Below, in pieces: positions 7,949 through 17,545 of a stretch of 64,000 bases of DNA (its first letter is position 1; each line of letters starts with the position of its first letter). This DNA is from Pseudoalteromonas undina (GTDB lineage Bacteria > Pseudomonadota > Gammaproteobacteria > Enterobacterales > Alteromonadaceae): contig NZ_AHCF03000003.1 in assembly GCF_000238275.3 (NCBI RefSeq), forward strand, positions 2,294,501 to 2,358,500, in the 5' to 3' direction. The notes beneath the pieces are model-generated. The model searched no databases, was not told where the DNA came from, and saw only the letters and a list, made by a program, of their open reading frames with translations. A program made the translations under genes and the position numbers.

Positions 7949-8723
7949 AGTGGCCTTTTAAAATCCGTAGGAAAACGATTAATAAAATAATGGTACCTAA
8001 GGTGACATGCATACCGTGAAAACCGGTTAGCAAAAAGAAGGTATTACCGTAAATTCCCGCATCAAGGGTTAAATTAAGGTCATTATAAGCATAAATATAT
8101 TCTTCTACTTGGAGCCCTAAAAAGCATACTCCCAGCAAAATAGTTACGCCTAAAAACACCTTAAGTGGAGTACGTTTGTTATTTTCCATCGCTACATGGG
8201 CAAAATGCAGAGTTACCGACGAAGCCAATAAAATAAGGGTATTTATCAGTGGTAACCCTTGCCAACCCATTGCTTGAGTAGAGGTGCCCCCTGGGGTATT
8301 TAACAATGGCCACACAGCCTCAAAAGTAGGCCATAACACTTCGTTAGTCATGGCGTTGTTATCGGCGCCTCCAAGCCAAGGCACAGAAAACATGCGAGCA
8401 TAAAAAAGGGCCCCAAAAAAGGCCATAAAAAACATGACTTCTGAAAAAATAAACCAGCTCATACCTTGTCTAAATGAGCGATCCATTTGTGCAGAATATA
8501 AACCTTGATGCGACTCTTCAATCACATTTTTAAACCAGCTAAACAGCATATAAAGCAATACGGCAATACCCACATACAGTAAGTAAACACCACTGCCTCC
8601 CTCTTTACCCATATCCATAACTGTTAAGGCTGCCCCTACCGCAATAAAAAATAGCGCCACCGCGCCAACTATTGGCCATGGGCTTTGATCAGGTACGTAA
8701 TAATGTTCATATTTTTGATTCAT
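7848..8723 (-). CDS. ctaE: Cytochrome c oxidase subunit III
   Basis: A 291-residue heme-copper oxidase subunit III with seven predicted helices. Signatures include FSEVMFFMAFFGALFYAR with the conserved acidic residue, GFHGMHVTLGTI, and the ending AAWYWHFVDVVWLCLFVFVYVL. It belongs to the ctaC-ctaD-ctaG-ctaE order. The last 101 bp overlap the convergent DUF2909-like gene; the protein nevertheless ends at its normal place. Confidence 0.96.
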   Translation of the reverse strand: MNQKYEHYYVPDQSPWPIVGAVALFFIAVGAALTVMDMGKEGGSGVYLLYVGIAVLLYMLFSWFKNVIEESHQGLYSAQMDRSFRQGMSWFIFSEVMFFMAFFGALFYARMFSVPWLGGADNNAMTNEVLWPTFEAVWPLLNTPGGTSTQAMGWQGLPLINTLILLASSVTLHFAHVAMENNKRTPLKVFLGVTILLGVCFLGLQVEEYIYAYNDLNLTLDAGIYGNTFFLLTGFHGMHVTLGTIILLIVFLRILKGHFTKNKHFAFQAAAWYWHFVDVVWLCLFVFVYVL

Positions 8724-8758
8724 TTCATTTGCTCCTAGTTTTTCACTAGTTTTATAAG

Positions 8759-9289
8759 CTAGTTATTACTGGCTACTAACTTCTCGCTAATATCAAATAC
8801 GGTATAAGACAGAGTTAACTCCTCCACATCACTAGGTAACTCAGTATCAACATAAAAAAGTAATTTAAACTCTAACTCCTCGCCAGCCTTCAAAGGTTGC
8901 TGGTCAAAGCAAAAACACGCTATTTTGTGTAAATACTTAGCCGCTTTACCCGGCGCTACCGAGGGTATCGCTTGCATCACTTTGTCTTCATTACTGTTGT
9001 TTTTAGCGCTAAACATAACCTCACGCATGGCCCCTGGTTTTACATCTACACTGTATTCTTTAGATTTAACCTCAAAAGGCGCACCACTTTGGGCATGGGT
9101 GGTAAAACTAACGCTAACTTCTCTATTCTCAGTAACCAAGGTACTTTGCTGTGCTTGTTCTAGCGAGGGCTTACCATTAAGCCCGGTTATATCGCAAAAC
9201 ACGTCATATATAGGTACCATGGCAAATGCAAAAGCAAACATTGCAATGCAAATAACCACCAGCTTTTTTAATAACGGCAAGTGAGTCAT
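8759..9289 (-). CDS. ctaG: Cytochrome c oxidase assembly protein CtaG/Cox11
   Basis: A 176-residue Cox11 protein that delivers copper to the CuB site of subunit I. A single N-terminal anchor (about 9-29) leads to YDVFCDITGLNGK. The copper-binding motif is KIACFCFDQQ (CFCF), followed by the beta-sandwich sequence LPSDVEELTLSYTVF. The ATG overlaps the ctaD stop as TAATG. All expected cysteines are present. Confidence 0.95.
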   Translation of the reverse strand: MTHLPLLKKLVVICIAMFAFAFAMVPIYDVFCDITGLNGKPSLEQAQQSTLVTENREVSVSFTTHAQSGAPFEVKSKEYSVDVKPGAMREVMFSAKNNSNEDKVMQAIPSVAPGKAAKYLHKIACFCFDQQPLKAGEELEFKLLFYVDTELPSDVEELTLSYTVFDISEKLVASNN

Positions 9290-10881
9290 TATTTAATGTC
9301 CGGCGGCGTTGAGAACGTATGATATGGCGCTGGTGAATCAACTTCCCATTCAAGCCCTTCTGCCCCATCCCAAACTTTTGCAGGCACTTTATCGCCCCCT
9401 TTTGCACATTTATACACAACAACAACGAACAGTAATTGCGATAAACCAAAGGCAAACCCACCTATACTAATAATGGCGTTAAAGTCAGCAAACTGCAGTG
9501 CATAATCTGGAATTCGACGTGGCATACCAGCTAACCCCACAAAATGCATTGGGAAAAACAGCACATTTACACTTACCAAGGACAACCAAAAATGCCATTT
9601 TGCCAAAGTAATATTGAACATATTTCCGGTCCATTTTGGCAACCAATAATAAGCCCCCGCCATAATAGAAAATACCGCGCCCGTCACCAGCACATAATGG
9701 AAGTGTGCAACTACAAAGTAGGTGTCGTGGTATTGAAAATCAGCAGGTGTGATCGCCAACATCAATCCCGAAAAGCCACCTAAAGTAAACAGCACAATAA
9801 ATGCGATACTAAACAGCATCGGCACTTCAAAGCTAATAGAGCCACGCCACATAGTTGCTACCCAGTTAAATACTTTTACGCCGGTAGGTACCGATATCAA
9901 CATAGTCGCGTACATAAAAAACAACTCACCCGCCACGGGCATACCTGTGGTAAACATATGATGCGCCCACACAATAAAGCTCAACAAGGCAATCGAGGAA
10001 GTGGCGTACACCATAGAGGCATAACCAAATAGTTTTTTACGTGAAAAAGTAGGAACAATCGTAGAGATAATGCCAAAGGCAGGCAAAATCATAATATAAA
10101 CTTCAGGATGACCAAAAAACCAAAATATATGCTGGAACATTACCGGATCGCCACCACCAGCGGCGTCAAAGAAGCTGGTCGCAAAGTATTTATCGGTGAG
10201 TACCATAGTAACTGCACCAGCAAGTACCGGCATTACTGCAATAAGTAAAAAAGCCGTGATCAGCCATGTCCACACAAATAACGGCAGTTTCATCCATGTC
10301 ATACCCGGAGCACGCATATTCACTATGGTGACCACCACATTAATGGCACCCATAATCGAACTGATACCCATTATATGTACCGCAAATACAAACATTGCTG
10401 TGTTGTCGTTACTATAAGTGGTGGAAAGCGGAGCGTAAAAGGTCCACCCAAATGCAGGACCGCCACCAGGCATAAACAGTGACGCTAACAAAATCAAAAA
10501 CGCAAATGGTAAAATCCAGAAGCTCCAGTTGTTCATTCTCGGTAATGCCATATCTGGCGCACCAATCATTAACGGAATCATCCAGTTTGCCAATCCAGTA
10601 AATGCAGGCATTACTGCACCAAACACCATGATTAAACCGTGTACTGTGGTCATTTGATTAAAAAAGTGAGGATCAACCAATTGTAAACCCGGCTGAAATA
10701 ACTCAGCCCGAATAACCATAGCCATTGCTCCACCAATCAAAAACATGGTGAGAGAAAAAATTAAATATAAGCTTCCTATATCTTTATGGTTGGTTGTAAA
10801 TAACCAGCGCTTAAAGCCTGTTGCAGGTTGATGGCCATGATGAGCCTCATTGGAATTAGGTTGTTCTGCAATGCTACTCAT
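9289..10881 (-). CDS. ctaD: Cytochrome c oxidase subunit I
   Basis: A 530-residue subunit I carrying heme a and the heme a3-CuB centre. Motifs seen are the low-spin heme ligand region [12 protein letters not shown], the CuB/K-channel helix [17 protein letters not shown] (the Glu is typical of A-type oxidases), [11 protein letters not shown], and the heme ligand helix [14 protein letters not shown]. About twelve helices. It overlaps ctaC upstream and ctaG downstream by one base each (TAATG). It is an aa3-type proton-pumping oxidase by class, matched by the heme A genes downstream. Confidence 0.98.
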   Translation of the reverse strand: MSSIAEQPNSNEAHHGHQPATGFKRWLFTTNHKDIGSLYLIFSLTMFLIGGAMAMVIRAELFQPGLQLVDPHFFNQMTTVHGLIMVFGAVMPAFTGLANWMIPLMIGAPDMALPRMNNWSFWILPFAFLILLASLFMPGGGPAFGWTFYAPLSTTYSNDNTAMFVFAVHIMGISSIMGAINVVVTIVNMRAPGMTWMKLPLFVWTWLITAFLLIAVMPVLAGAVTMVLTDKYFATSFFDAAGGGDPVMFQHIFWFFGHPEVYIMILPAFGIISTIVPTFSRKKLFGYASMVYATSSIALLSFIVWAHHMFTTGMPVAGELFFMYATMLISVPTGVKVFNWVATMWRGSISFEVPMLFSIAFIVLFTLGGFSGLMLAITPADFQYHDTYFVVAHFHYVLVTGAVFSIMAGAYYWLPKWTGNMFNITLAKWHFWLSLVSVNVLFFPMHFVGLAGMPRRIPDYALQFADFNAIISIGGFAFGLSQLLFVVVVYKCAKGGDKVPAKVWDGAEGLEWEVDSPAPYHTFSTPPDIK

Positions 10882-12023
10882 TATTTAGCCTCCCCATCAG
10901 CATCCAGTGCCGCTTGTATTTCGCTTGGTTGAATTACCTCTCCGGTGTCATTACCCCATGCGTTACGCTTATAAGTAATAACGGCTGCTATCTGCTTAAT
11001 AGATAATTGCTTTGCGAAAGACTGCATCGCTGTACCTGGTTTACCATGAAGTAAGATATCGATATGACCTTTGATATCACCTATAACTATTGGGCTGCCT
11101 TTAAGTGCTGGAAAGACACCCGGCAAACCTAAACCTGTAGGTTGATGACACGCTGCACAGCTCGCCATATAAACTTGCTCACCAAGAGCCATCAGCTCCT
11201 CTTTTGGTACCACTTGATCTAATAACGCAGCGTCTGCTTCAGCCGCTTTTTGTTTAGCTTGTTTAGCTTCTGCCAACCACGTTTTGAAGTCTTCTTCTGT
11301 TTTTGCTTCTACCACAACAGGCATGAAGCCATGATCTTTACCACACAGCTCTGCACACTGCCCGCGGTAAGTACCTACTTCATTAATACTGGTCCATGTT
11401 TCGTTAATAAACCCAGGGTTTGCATCTTTTTTAACTGCAAAATCAGGTACCCACCATGAGTGAATTACATCATCTGAAGTCATTAAAAAACGTACTTTTT
11501 GATTAATCGGTAGCACCAGCGGCTTATCTACTTCGAGTAAATAATTCGGGTTTTTATCGGCAAGATTCGTTATTTCATTTTGAGGAGTCGCTAACATTGA
11601 ATAAAACTCAACGTCCTCCCCCATATACTCGTAATGCCACTTCCACTGTGATCCAGTAATTTTTATGGTGATATCAGCTTTGCTGGTATCCTCCATGGCA
11701 ATTAACGTTTTAGTCGCAGGAATGGCCATAACAATTAAGATGACAAAAGGAATGGCAGTCCAGAGTATTTCTACTTTGGTACTTTCATGAAACTGGGCAG
11801 GGACAGCCCCTTTAGACTTGCGATGATGGATGAGTGCCCAAAACATAATGGCAAACACGATCACCCCAATCACACAACATATTAAAAATATGGTCATGTG
11901 CAGTTGGTATACATTATTACTTATATCAGTTACGCCTTTACGCATATTATATTGGCTATTAGCAAGCACATTTTGCGAAAAAACTAACAATATAAGCCAC
12001 AAGGAAGAACTCAGCTTACCCAT
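10881..12023 (-). CDS. ctaC: Cytochrome c oxidase subunit II with fused cytochrome c domain
   Basis: A 380-residue subunit II. It has a signal peptide (1-21) and two membrane helices (about 40-65 and 87-105). The CuA domain has ligands H188, C223, C227, H231 and M234 ([13 protein letters not shown]). A Lys/Ala-rich linker leads to a C-terminal class I cytochrome c domain with the heme motif CAACH (289-293), making this a caa3-type subunit. It is the first gene of the nine-gene oxidase and assembly operon. Confidence 0.97.
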   Translation of the reverse strand: MGKLSSSLWLILLVFSQNVLANSQYNMRKGVTDISNNVYQLHMTIFLICCVIGVIVFAIMFWALIHHRKSKGAVPAQFHESTKVEILWTAIPFVILIVMAIPATKTLIAMEDTSKADITIKITGSQWKWHYEYMGEDVEFYSMLATPQNEITNLADKNPNYLLEVDKPLVLPINQKVRFLMTSDDVIHSWWVPDFAVKKDANPGFINETWTSINEVGTYRGQCAELCGKDHGFMPVVVEAKTEEDFKTWLAEAKQAKQKAAEADAALLDQVVPKEELMALGEQVYMASCAACHQPTGLGLPGVFPALKGSPIVIGDIKGHIDILLHGKPGTAMQSFAKQLSIKQIAAVITYKRNAWGNDTGEVIQPSEIQAALDADGEAK

Positions 12024-12453
12024 GTGACGGCTCCTTTGATGCTATTGCTGACGCAAAGCGAAGAGGCATACGGCTTAAACGCCCATTCGTTATTTTTATT
12101 TTTTATAAGGGTGCTGGAGTTACTAAATGTGTGTGCTCAAAACGACAAGGCTGTGAGTTATTTTTATTCCAGCTCTTTAATAACTAGTTAAAAAATAAAC
12201 AATAAGCAAGGTGAGTATGAAAAATAAACAAGGGGGTTACTTAAAAAAGTGCAGCAAAAAAATATTAACTAATGAGGTAATTAATCTAAGAGTCAGAGTT
12301 GGTAAGGGGTAGCTTGAATAACAGCGGAAAAAATATAAAGTTTTATGATTTAAAACAATTAGAATAAATTTGTTTATCTATAAAGTATTTAGTGATTTTT
12401 TGAAATAACAAAAAGCGATTCACAAGCAATATCGTACAAAAATAATTCATGTA
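12024..12453. other. Intergenic region upstream of the oxidase operon
   Basis: About 430 bp of AT-rich DNA between the start of ctaC and the end of lexA. The oxidase promoter must lie here on the minus strand, but I cannot single out a convincing -35/-10 pair. No ORF of credible coding quality is seen on either strand. Confidence 0.5.
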
Positions 12454-12482
12454 AAAACAGCGCCTAATCAATATTAAGCGCT
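12454..12482 (-). terminator. Rho-independent terminator of lexA
   Basis: On the minus strand: AGCGCTTAAT-AT-TGATTAGGCGCT (one bulge) followed by GTTTTTAC, about 16 bp after the lexA stop. Nothing else is co-transcribed downstream of lexA. Confidence 0.75.
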
Positions 12483-12498
12483 AAGTTATGTTTAAATA

Positions 12499-13116
12499 TC
12501 ACATCCAATCAGCGTTACGAATAACACCCACCGCTAAACCTTCAATATTGAAAGATTCATTCTCCAAGTCTACTTCAATAGCTGAAAACTCGTCATTTTC
12601 AGCATGCAGTAATACTTTTCTGCCGGCTTTTTCTAGACGTTTAACCGTAACATCATCATCCACTCGAGCAACAACAACCTGACCATTTTCAGCTACTTGA
12701 GTTTTATGTACAGCGAGTAAGTCGCCATCCATAATGCCAATATCTTTCATACTCATGCCGTTAACACGCAGTAAAAAATCGGCCGCAGGTTTAAACATTA
12801 AAGGGTCAATTTTACAGTGGCTTTCTACATGCTGTTGCGCCAATATTGGCTCACCCGCAGCAACTCGACCAATTAAAGGTAAGCCCAGTTGCTCTGGCTC
12901 TTCTTCTTCAACAAGCTGAATACCCCGACTCGCGCCCGGCTTCATTTTAATCACACCTTTTTTAGCCAGTGCTTTTAAATGTTCTTCTGCAGCATTTGCA
13001 CTTTTAAAACCCAGTGTTTGTGCAATCTCGGCACGTGTAGGAGGCATACCAGTGTCTTTAATAAACACTTTGATAAGTTCGAGTATTTGCGCTTGGCGTT
13101 TCGTTAATGGTCGCAT
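12499..13116 (-). CDS. lexA: SOS repressor LexA
   Basis: A 205-residue LexA. The winged-helix DNA-binding domain comes first ([41 protein letters not shown]). The self-cleavage site A87-G88 (VAAGEP) follows, then the S24 peptidase dyad Ser122 (NGMSMKDIG) and Lys159 (DVTVKRLEK). Upon DNA damage, RecA filaments trigger cleavage and SOS induction. Two LexA boxes lie directly upstream (autoregulation). Monocistronic. Confidence 0.97.
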   Translation of the reverse strand: MRPLTKRQAQILELIKVFIKDTGMPPTRAEIAQTLGFKSANAAEEHLKALAKKGVIKMKPGASRGIQLVEEEEPEQLGLPLIGRVAAGEPILAQQHVESHCKIDPLMFKPAADFLLRVNGMSMKDIGIMDGDLLAVHKTQVAENGQVVVARVDDDVTVKRLEKAGRKVLLHAENDEFSAIEVDLENESFNIEGLAVGVIRNADWM

Positions 13117-13120
13117 ACAA

Positions 13121-13161
13121 CTGGTTTTCCATACAGTACAATTAACTGTGAGTATATACAG
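13121..13161 (-). promoter_or_regulatory. Two LexA (SOS) boxes upstream of lexA
   Basis: Box 1, 13146-13161: CTGTGAGTATATACAG. Box 2, 13121-13136: CTGGTTTTCCATACAG. Both keep the CTG-N10-CAG frame, with centres 25 bp apart. The double-operator layout in front of lexA is the same as in E. coli. Confidence 0.85.
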
Positions 13162-13420
13162 TTATTTTAAGATCGCAAATATAAATTAAGTTAGTTCCAC
13201 TGATAATAATTAGCTTATCGCATTAGGATATAACCCGCTCTTAACTACTAAAAATTATTTTTGCACTGATTAAAGCAACCCATCAACAGTAAAAATAAAA
13301 AATGTATCTTAAAATTTACAACAATAGTTAATTTTAATAGGTGGCAATGTTAATTAATTGAAATAAAAATATTAGCGTGTACACTTTATGTGGACAAAAC
13401 AAACCAAAAAGGACTATGAA

Positions 13421-14911
13421 ATGAAAAAATACTCACCTTTATTTATCGGACTCCTATTCAGCGGCTATACACAAGCTCAAGTTCCGCTTTTTGAAGTGCA
13501 ATATATTAATGAGTCACAAAGCGTGGCCACACAAACAAGTAATCAATTACAGTTTGGCCAGCCTCTTTTTGAGCTCACAAATAGCACAAATACCTTTCTT
13601 TTACCTGTTAAAGGTAACGACATTGAATTTATAAAAAGTTCAACAAGTTTGTCAGCAACGGGAAGCTTAATTTGGATTGGTAAAAGTTTAGAAGATGACG
13701 AAATAACACTTATTAAATCTGCAAAAGGCATTTCGGGTACTGTAAAAGTAGGTGAACAGATATATAAATTACAACCAAATAAGCACTCTGGTCATAATTT
13801 CATTGAATTAGATCCCCAAAAGCAGCCAGCTGAACATGCTCCCGACTATAAACAGTCTAATCACCTGGAGTTTATGAGTGAACAAATTTTAATAGCTCAA
13901 AACACTCAATCGGTAATGGCTAACGAAACGCAAAGTAATATTAGTTTATTAGTTTTATATACCCCAGCAGCAGCTCAAAAATCAGGGGATATAAATAGCT
14001 TAATTGATCTTGCGGTTGTTGAAACCAACCAAGGTTATCAAAACTCAGGCGTCAACGCAGTTGTTAGCATAGCCCACATGAGCCAAATTAATTATACTGA
14101 AGCTGCAAACTCAAGTACTGATTTAAATCGTTTAGCAGCTAAGAACGATGGTTATATGGATGAAGCACATACATTACGCGATCAATTCGGTGCAGATGTA
14201 GTTATATTAGTAAATGATGTCAATGGTTACTGTGGCCAGGCCAAAGCCATTGGCGCTAATGCTCAAAGCGCTTTTGCTATGGTCGATTATAATTGTGCAA
14301 CGGGCTACTATTCCTTTGGTCATGAGATTGGGCACTTACAAGGCGCTCGCCATAATCCAGAAAACGATCCTTCAACAACTCCTTATTCATTTGGACATGG
14401 TTACCAACAGCCTCAATCACAATGGCGTTCAGTGATGGCATATAATTGTCCAGGTAATTGTACACGTATTAATTACTGGTCGAACCCTAATAAATCATAC
14501 AATGGAGATGTAATGGGGACTTCGGCAGAACATGACAATGCCAGAGTGTTAAACTTAACTAACCCTATTATTGCAAACTTTAGATCTTCAACCCCCCCAA
14601 TTCCTGGTGACAATGTACTCCAAAATAACCAAGCAATTATGGTTAATGGCGCAAAGAATAGCGAAAAATTATTTACATTTGCAGTACCAAGTGAAGCAAC
14701 ACAAGTTACTTTTAGAACATCAGGTGGTAGTGGTGATGCTGATATATATGTAAAATTTAACGAAACGGCATCCACAAATAATTTTGATTGTCGCCCATAT
14801 AGAAATGGCAATAATGAGAGCTGCAGTGATACTCGCAGTGGAAATTACTCTGTCATGCTCAAAGGCTTTGATGCTTATAATAATGTAGAACTGGTCGCTA
14901 GTTACCAATAA
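13421..14911 (+). CDS. Secreted zinc metalloprotease (metzincin, reprolysin-like) with C-terminal PPC-like domain
   Basis: A 496-residue exported protease. A signal peptide (MKKYSPLFIGLLFSGYTQAQ) precedes a pro-region (about 20-170). The catalytic domain begins at ISLLVLYTPAAAQ and carries the zinc motif HEIGHLQGARH (301-311) and a Met-turn SVMAY. The C-terminal 100 residues (KLFTFAVPSEATQVTFRTSGGSGDADIYVKF ... YSVMLKGF) are a pre-peptidase C-terminal beta domain, often removed after secretion. I chose ATG at 13421, 12 codons inside the open frame, because it directly starts the signal peptide and has AAGGA upstream. The best family guess is M12/M72-like. Confidence 0.87.
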   Translation: MKKYSPLFIGLLFSGYTQAQVPLFEVQYINESQSVATQTSNQLQFGQPLFELTNSTNTFLLPVKGNDIEFIKSSTSLSATGSLIWIGKSLEDDEITLIKSAKGISGTVKVGEQIYKLQPNKHSGHNFIELDPQKQPAEHAPDYKQSNHLEFMSEQILIAQNTQSVMANETQSNISLLVLYTPAAAQKSGDINSLIDLAVVETNQGYQNSGVNAVVSIAHMSQINYTEAANSSTDLNRLAAKNDGYMDEAHTLRDQFGADVVILVNDVNGYCGQAKAIGANAQSAFAMVDYNCATGYYSFGHEIGHLQGARHNPENDPSTTPYSFGHGYQQPQSQWRSVMAYNCPGNCTRINYWSNPNKSYNGDVMGTSAEHDNARVLNLTNPIIANFRSSTPPIPGDNVLQNNQAIMVNGAKNSEKLFTFAVPSEATQVTFRTSGGSGDADIYVKFNETASTNNFDCRPYRNGNNESCSDTRSGNYSVMLKGFDAYNNVELVASYQ

Positions 14912-14925
14912 TAAGCAAGCTACAT

Positions 14926-14958
14926 AAGCAGGCGTCGTAGTATGGCTACCTGCTTAAA
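14926..14958 (+). terminator. Possible terminator after the metalloprotease
   Basis: An AAGCAGG ... CCTGCTT stem with a 16-base loop, followed by AAATTAAG. The loop is large and the T tract poor, so this is a weak candidate. Confidence 0.35.
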
Positions 14959-15061
14959 TTAAGCTAAAAAAATTTTATTTGCTATCACTCACGACAAGAT
15001 TTAAATTTCACCTTAATATGAGCTCAATTTTATATTTTTAAACATTCTTTTAGGAGCGAGT

Positions 15062-15505
15062 ATGAGCATTTGGCACCAACCAATTACATTAGAGTTTTGT
15101 AAGCAATTAGATCAAGGGATCACTGGCCAAGGCACGCTCATGAAGACCATGGGAATTGAAATCAGTGAAATTGGAGATGACTACTTAGTCGCCACTATGC
15201 CGGCAATTCCAGAGCATCATAACCCTATGGGTATAGTGCATGGTGGTGCCAATGTGGTCCTTGCTGAAACCGTAGCAAGTTATGCCGCTAACTTTGTAGT
15301 TGATTTCAGTCGATTTTATTGTGTTGGGCAAGAGATCAGCGCAAGCCACTTAAAAGCGTCACGCAACGGCACATTAACGGCTACCGCAAGGGCTTATCAT
15401 ATTGGTAAACGCAGCTCAGTTTGGGACATTAAAATAACCAATAGTCGCAATGAGCTTTGCTGCGTATCAAGAATGACCGCAGCCGTAGTCGAACGAAAAG
15501 GTTAA
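15062..15505 (+). CDS. Hotdog-fold acyl-CoA thioesterase (YdiI/MenI-like)
   Basis: A 147-residue PaaI-type thioesterase, closest in memory to E. coli YdiI/MenI, which hydrolyses DHNA-CoA in menaquinone synthesis and other acyl-CoAs. Shared features: ITLE start, GIEISEIGDDYLVATMP, the active-site helix PMGIVHGGANVVLAETVAS with the catalytic Glu, and a NELCCVSRMTAAVV end. No menaquinone genes are near, so the substrate cannot be set from context. It has an AGGAGCG ribosome site 5 bp before ATG. Convergent with the next gene, 1 bp apart. Confidence 0.85.
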   Translation: MSIWHQPITLEFCKQLDQGITGQGTLMKTMGIEISEIGDDYLVATMPAIPEHHNPMGIVHGGANVVLAETVASYAANFVVDFSRFYCVGQEISASHLKASRNGTLTATARAYHIGKRSSVWDIKITNSRNELCCVSRMTAAVVERKG

Positions 15506-15506
15506 A

Positions 15507-15887
15507 TTACTTTTCCAGAGGGTAAATAGTAACTTCTATGCCTGCGCCAATTGCAGATATGCGTAACAAGGTATCTGCATGCAAGGCCTGATTAAAACAT
15601 TTTGGCGACGTACCCGACTCAAATCCCATATCAAAGGTTCTACGAGAACAACTTAACCATTGCTTTAATGCATTGCGTGAACACGACTCAATTAGTTCAC
15701 ATAAGTGATTAATTGCTTTATCAGGTGTGGTTATTTCACCAGCTACTTCGATGCGTGCCAGTTGGCGGTATTCGTCTTTATCATAATGTAAAATGGTTGC
15801 GACCTTTTTTAAATCAGCAACTAATACGCTAATATCTTGCTTTGACTCGAGCTCTAGATCTACATTTAAAAATTGAATTTCCGACAT
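15507..15887 (-). CDS. Conserved hypothetical protein (126 aa)
   Basis: I do not recognise this soluble 126-residue protein. It has no signal peptide or membrane segment. An N-terminal beta/alpha unit (IQFLNVDLELESKQDISVLVADL) and a Cys/Arg-rich centre (LCELIESCSRNALKQWLSCSRRTFDMGFES) precede a C-terminal strand pair (LLRISAIGAGIEVTIYPL). The alternating beta pattern suggests a small ligand-binding or immunity-type domain, but no function can be assigned. It is transcribed alone, convergent with the thioesterase. Confidence 0.7.
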   Translation of the reverse strand: MSEIQFLNVDLELESKQDISVLVADLKKVATILHYDKDEYRQLARIEVAGEITTPDKAINHLCELIESCSRNALKQWLSCSRRTFDMGFESGTSPKCFNQALHADTLLRISAIGAGIEVTIYPLEK

Positions 15888-16082
15888 ACAGTTGTGTTAC
15901 CCCACTTAAATTTCACCGCAAACTTTAACCTAATTTTGCATTTATACCAAATCAACAGCTTATAATTTATTTAATTCCTTTATTAAGCTGCAAGTATTAA
16001 AGTAACGGTTAATACAGCTATTAACCTAATGGTAGCTAACTCCATTAGGTGCCTTGCAAAAAATAATAATAAGAGAAAGCGA

Positions 16083-16793
16083 ATGAACAAACGCATTTTT
16101 AAAACAGCCCGTAAGCTGCATAAATGGCTAGGCTACTTTTTGGTAATACAAATTTTTGCATGGCTGCTTGGCGGTTTATTTATGAGCGCCATGCCACTTG
16201 AAAAAGTACACGGTAAACACCTTGCAAACCGCCAACTAGAAAACCCTTTCAGCCAAGCCGATTACACAGCCTCACTTGATAAAATTATTGCGAATACACC
16301 ACAACCCCAGCAAATTAATTATAGTCACTTTTTAAATACCCCAGTAATTACAGTAACTACAGCGAGTAAAACCTATAGTTTTAATGGTACAACTGGCGAC
16401 CCACTTTCACCACCAAGCAAGGCACAAATAATCACTAATGCCCACGCTCACCTTTTAATTAATGCAAACGTTATAAGCACTAAAAAGCTGGCAACCAGTT
16501 TTAGAGAAGCCGGGTTTAAAGAAAATATTTGGCAAGTTAATTTTAACGATATGCTTAGTACCAGCTTATATTTTAATGCTGATAACGGCGAGTTCATTAC
16601 AGTTCGCAGTAATATCTGGCGAGTGTTTGACTTCTTTTGGATGCTACACATTATGGATTACGATGAGCGCGAGGATTTTAACAACCCGTTACTCATTAGC
16701 TTTGCTGCCAGCAGTGTGTTTTTTAGTTTTACTGGTTTTATTTTATTACTGCAAAACATCCGATTAAGAACAAGAAAACGTAAGCTATCCTGA
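16083..16793 (+). CDS. PepSY-domain membrane protein
   Basis: A 236-residue protein with an N-terminal membrane helix (ARKLHKWLGYFLVIQIFAWLLGGLFMS), a periplasmic PepSY-like domain (about 60-175) and a C-terminal helix (LLISFAASSVFFSFTGFILLL). The HKWLGY and DFFWMLHIMDY boxes are typical of PepSY-associated TM proteins linked to iron/siderophore reduction or metal handling. I chose ATG at 16083; the 18 residues ahead of it in the same frame are basic and unlike the family. No partner gene lies adjacent. Confidence 0.8.
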   Translation: MNKRIFKTARKLHKWLGYFLVIQIFAWLLGGLFMSAMPLEKVHGKHLANRQLENPFSQADYTASLDKIIANTPQPQQINYSHFLNTPVITVTTASKTYSFNGTTGDPLSPPSKAQIITNAHAHLLINANVISTKKLATSFREAGFKENIWQVNFNDMLSTSLYFNADNGEFITVRSNIWRVFDFFWMLHIMDYDEREDFNNPLLISFAASSVFFSFTGFILLLQNIRLRTRKRKLS

Positions 16794-16884
16794 GTTTTTA
16801 AGCAGGTTGTACAGAAAACTGATTTACCATTTAGGTTATTCTCTTTAAAATCGCGGCTCCTGTAGTTCACTAAAGTGATAGGAT

Positions 16885-17538
16885 ATGCCGCATTTTATTT
16901 TTGCGTTATTGCTTTGCGTTATCAGCTTTACTATTAATGCTGAGCAATTTACTCGTTTTTCCAGTGCTAAAAAACACTTAATTAAAACCTTACCAACGGA
17001 TGCAAAAAGTATCTATTGTGGTTGCGACATAAAACGTAAAGGCAAAAAGTTAGTACCCGATGCAACCCATTGTGGTTATGTGCCACGCAACACATTTACC
17101 CGCTCAGGTAACGTGAACCAACGCGCTCTGCGAATAGAATGGGAACATATTGTACCCGCTTGGGAGTTCGGTCATCAGTTACAATGCTGGCAAGATGGTG
17201 GACGTAAAAATTGCCGTAAAGTAAGTGCAAAGTTTCGCATGATGGAAGCTGATATTAACAATTTAGCTCCCGCAATCGGTGAAATCAACGCTGATCGTTC
17301 AAACTATCGCTTTGGCATGTTAGCCCAAAATGCTAATCAATATGGTCGCTGTGAGGTTAAGGTTAATTTTAAACAACGCGTTATAGAGCCTCCGGTTTAT
17401 GCACGTAAACGTATTGCCGATGCATACGCTTACATGCAAAAAACTTATGGTTTAAAAATATCAAATCAACAACAAAAGCTGTTTAATGCGTGGCAACAAC
17501 AAGCTTATGCCGCAAACACCGACAGTAAAAAGCTGTAA
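16885..17538 (+). CDS. endA: Endonuclease I family extracellular/periplasmic nuclease
   Basis: A 217-residue secreted nuclease of the EndA/Vvn/Dns family, which cuts DNA (and RNA) in the periplasm or medium. A signal peptide (MPHFIFALLLCVISFTINA) is followed by YCGCDIK, RIEWEHIVPAWEFGHQLQCW with the catalytic His of the beta-beta-alpha metal fold, and NNLAPAIGEINADRSNYRF with the metal-binding Asn. Eight cysteines are in place for the family's disulfides. The length matches E. coli EndA. Monocistronic; convergent with hmp. Confidence 0.92.
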   Translation: MPHFIFALLLCVISFTINAEQFTRFSSAKKHLIKTLPTDAKSIYCGCDIKRKGKKLVPDATHCGYVPRNTFTRSGNVNQRALRIEWEHIVPAWEFGHQLQCWQDGGRKNCRKVSAKFRMMEADINNLAPAIGEINADRSNYRFGMLAQNANQYGRCEVKVNFKQRVIEPPVYARKRIADAYAYMQKTYGLKISNQQQKLFNAWQQQAYAANTDSKKL

Positions 17539-17545
17539 CTTATGT

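Noticed and set aside
13388..14911. Toxin or phage origin for the metalloprotease gene
   Set aside because: It is AT-rich like other exported proteins here and has no mobile-element signs around it; an ordinary secreted protease explains it.
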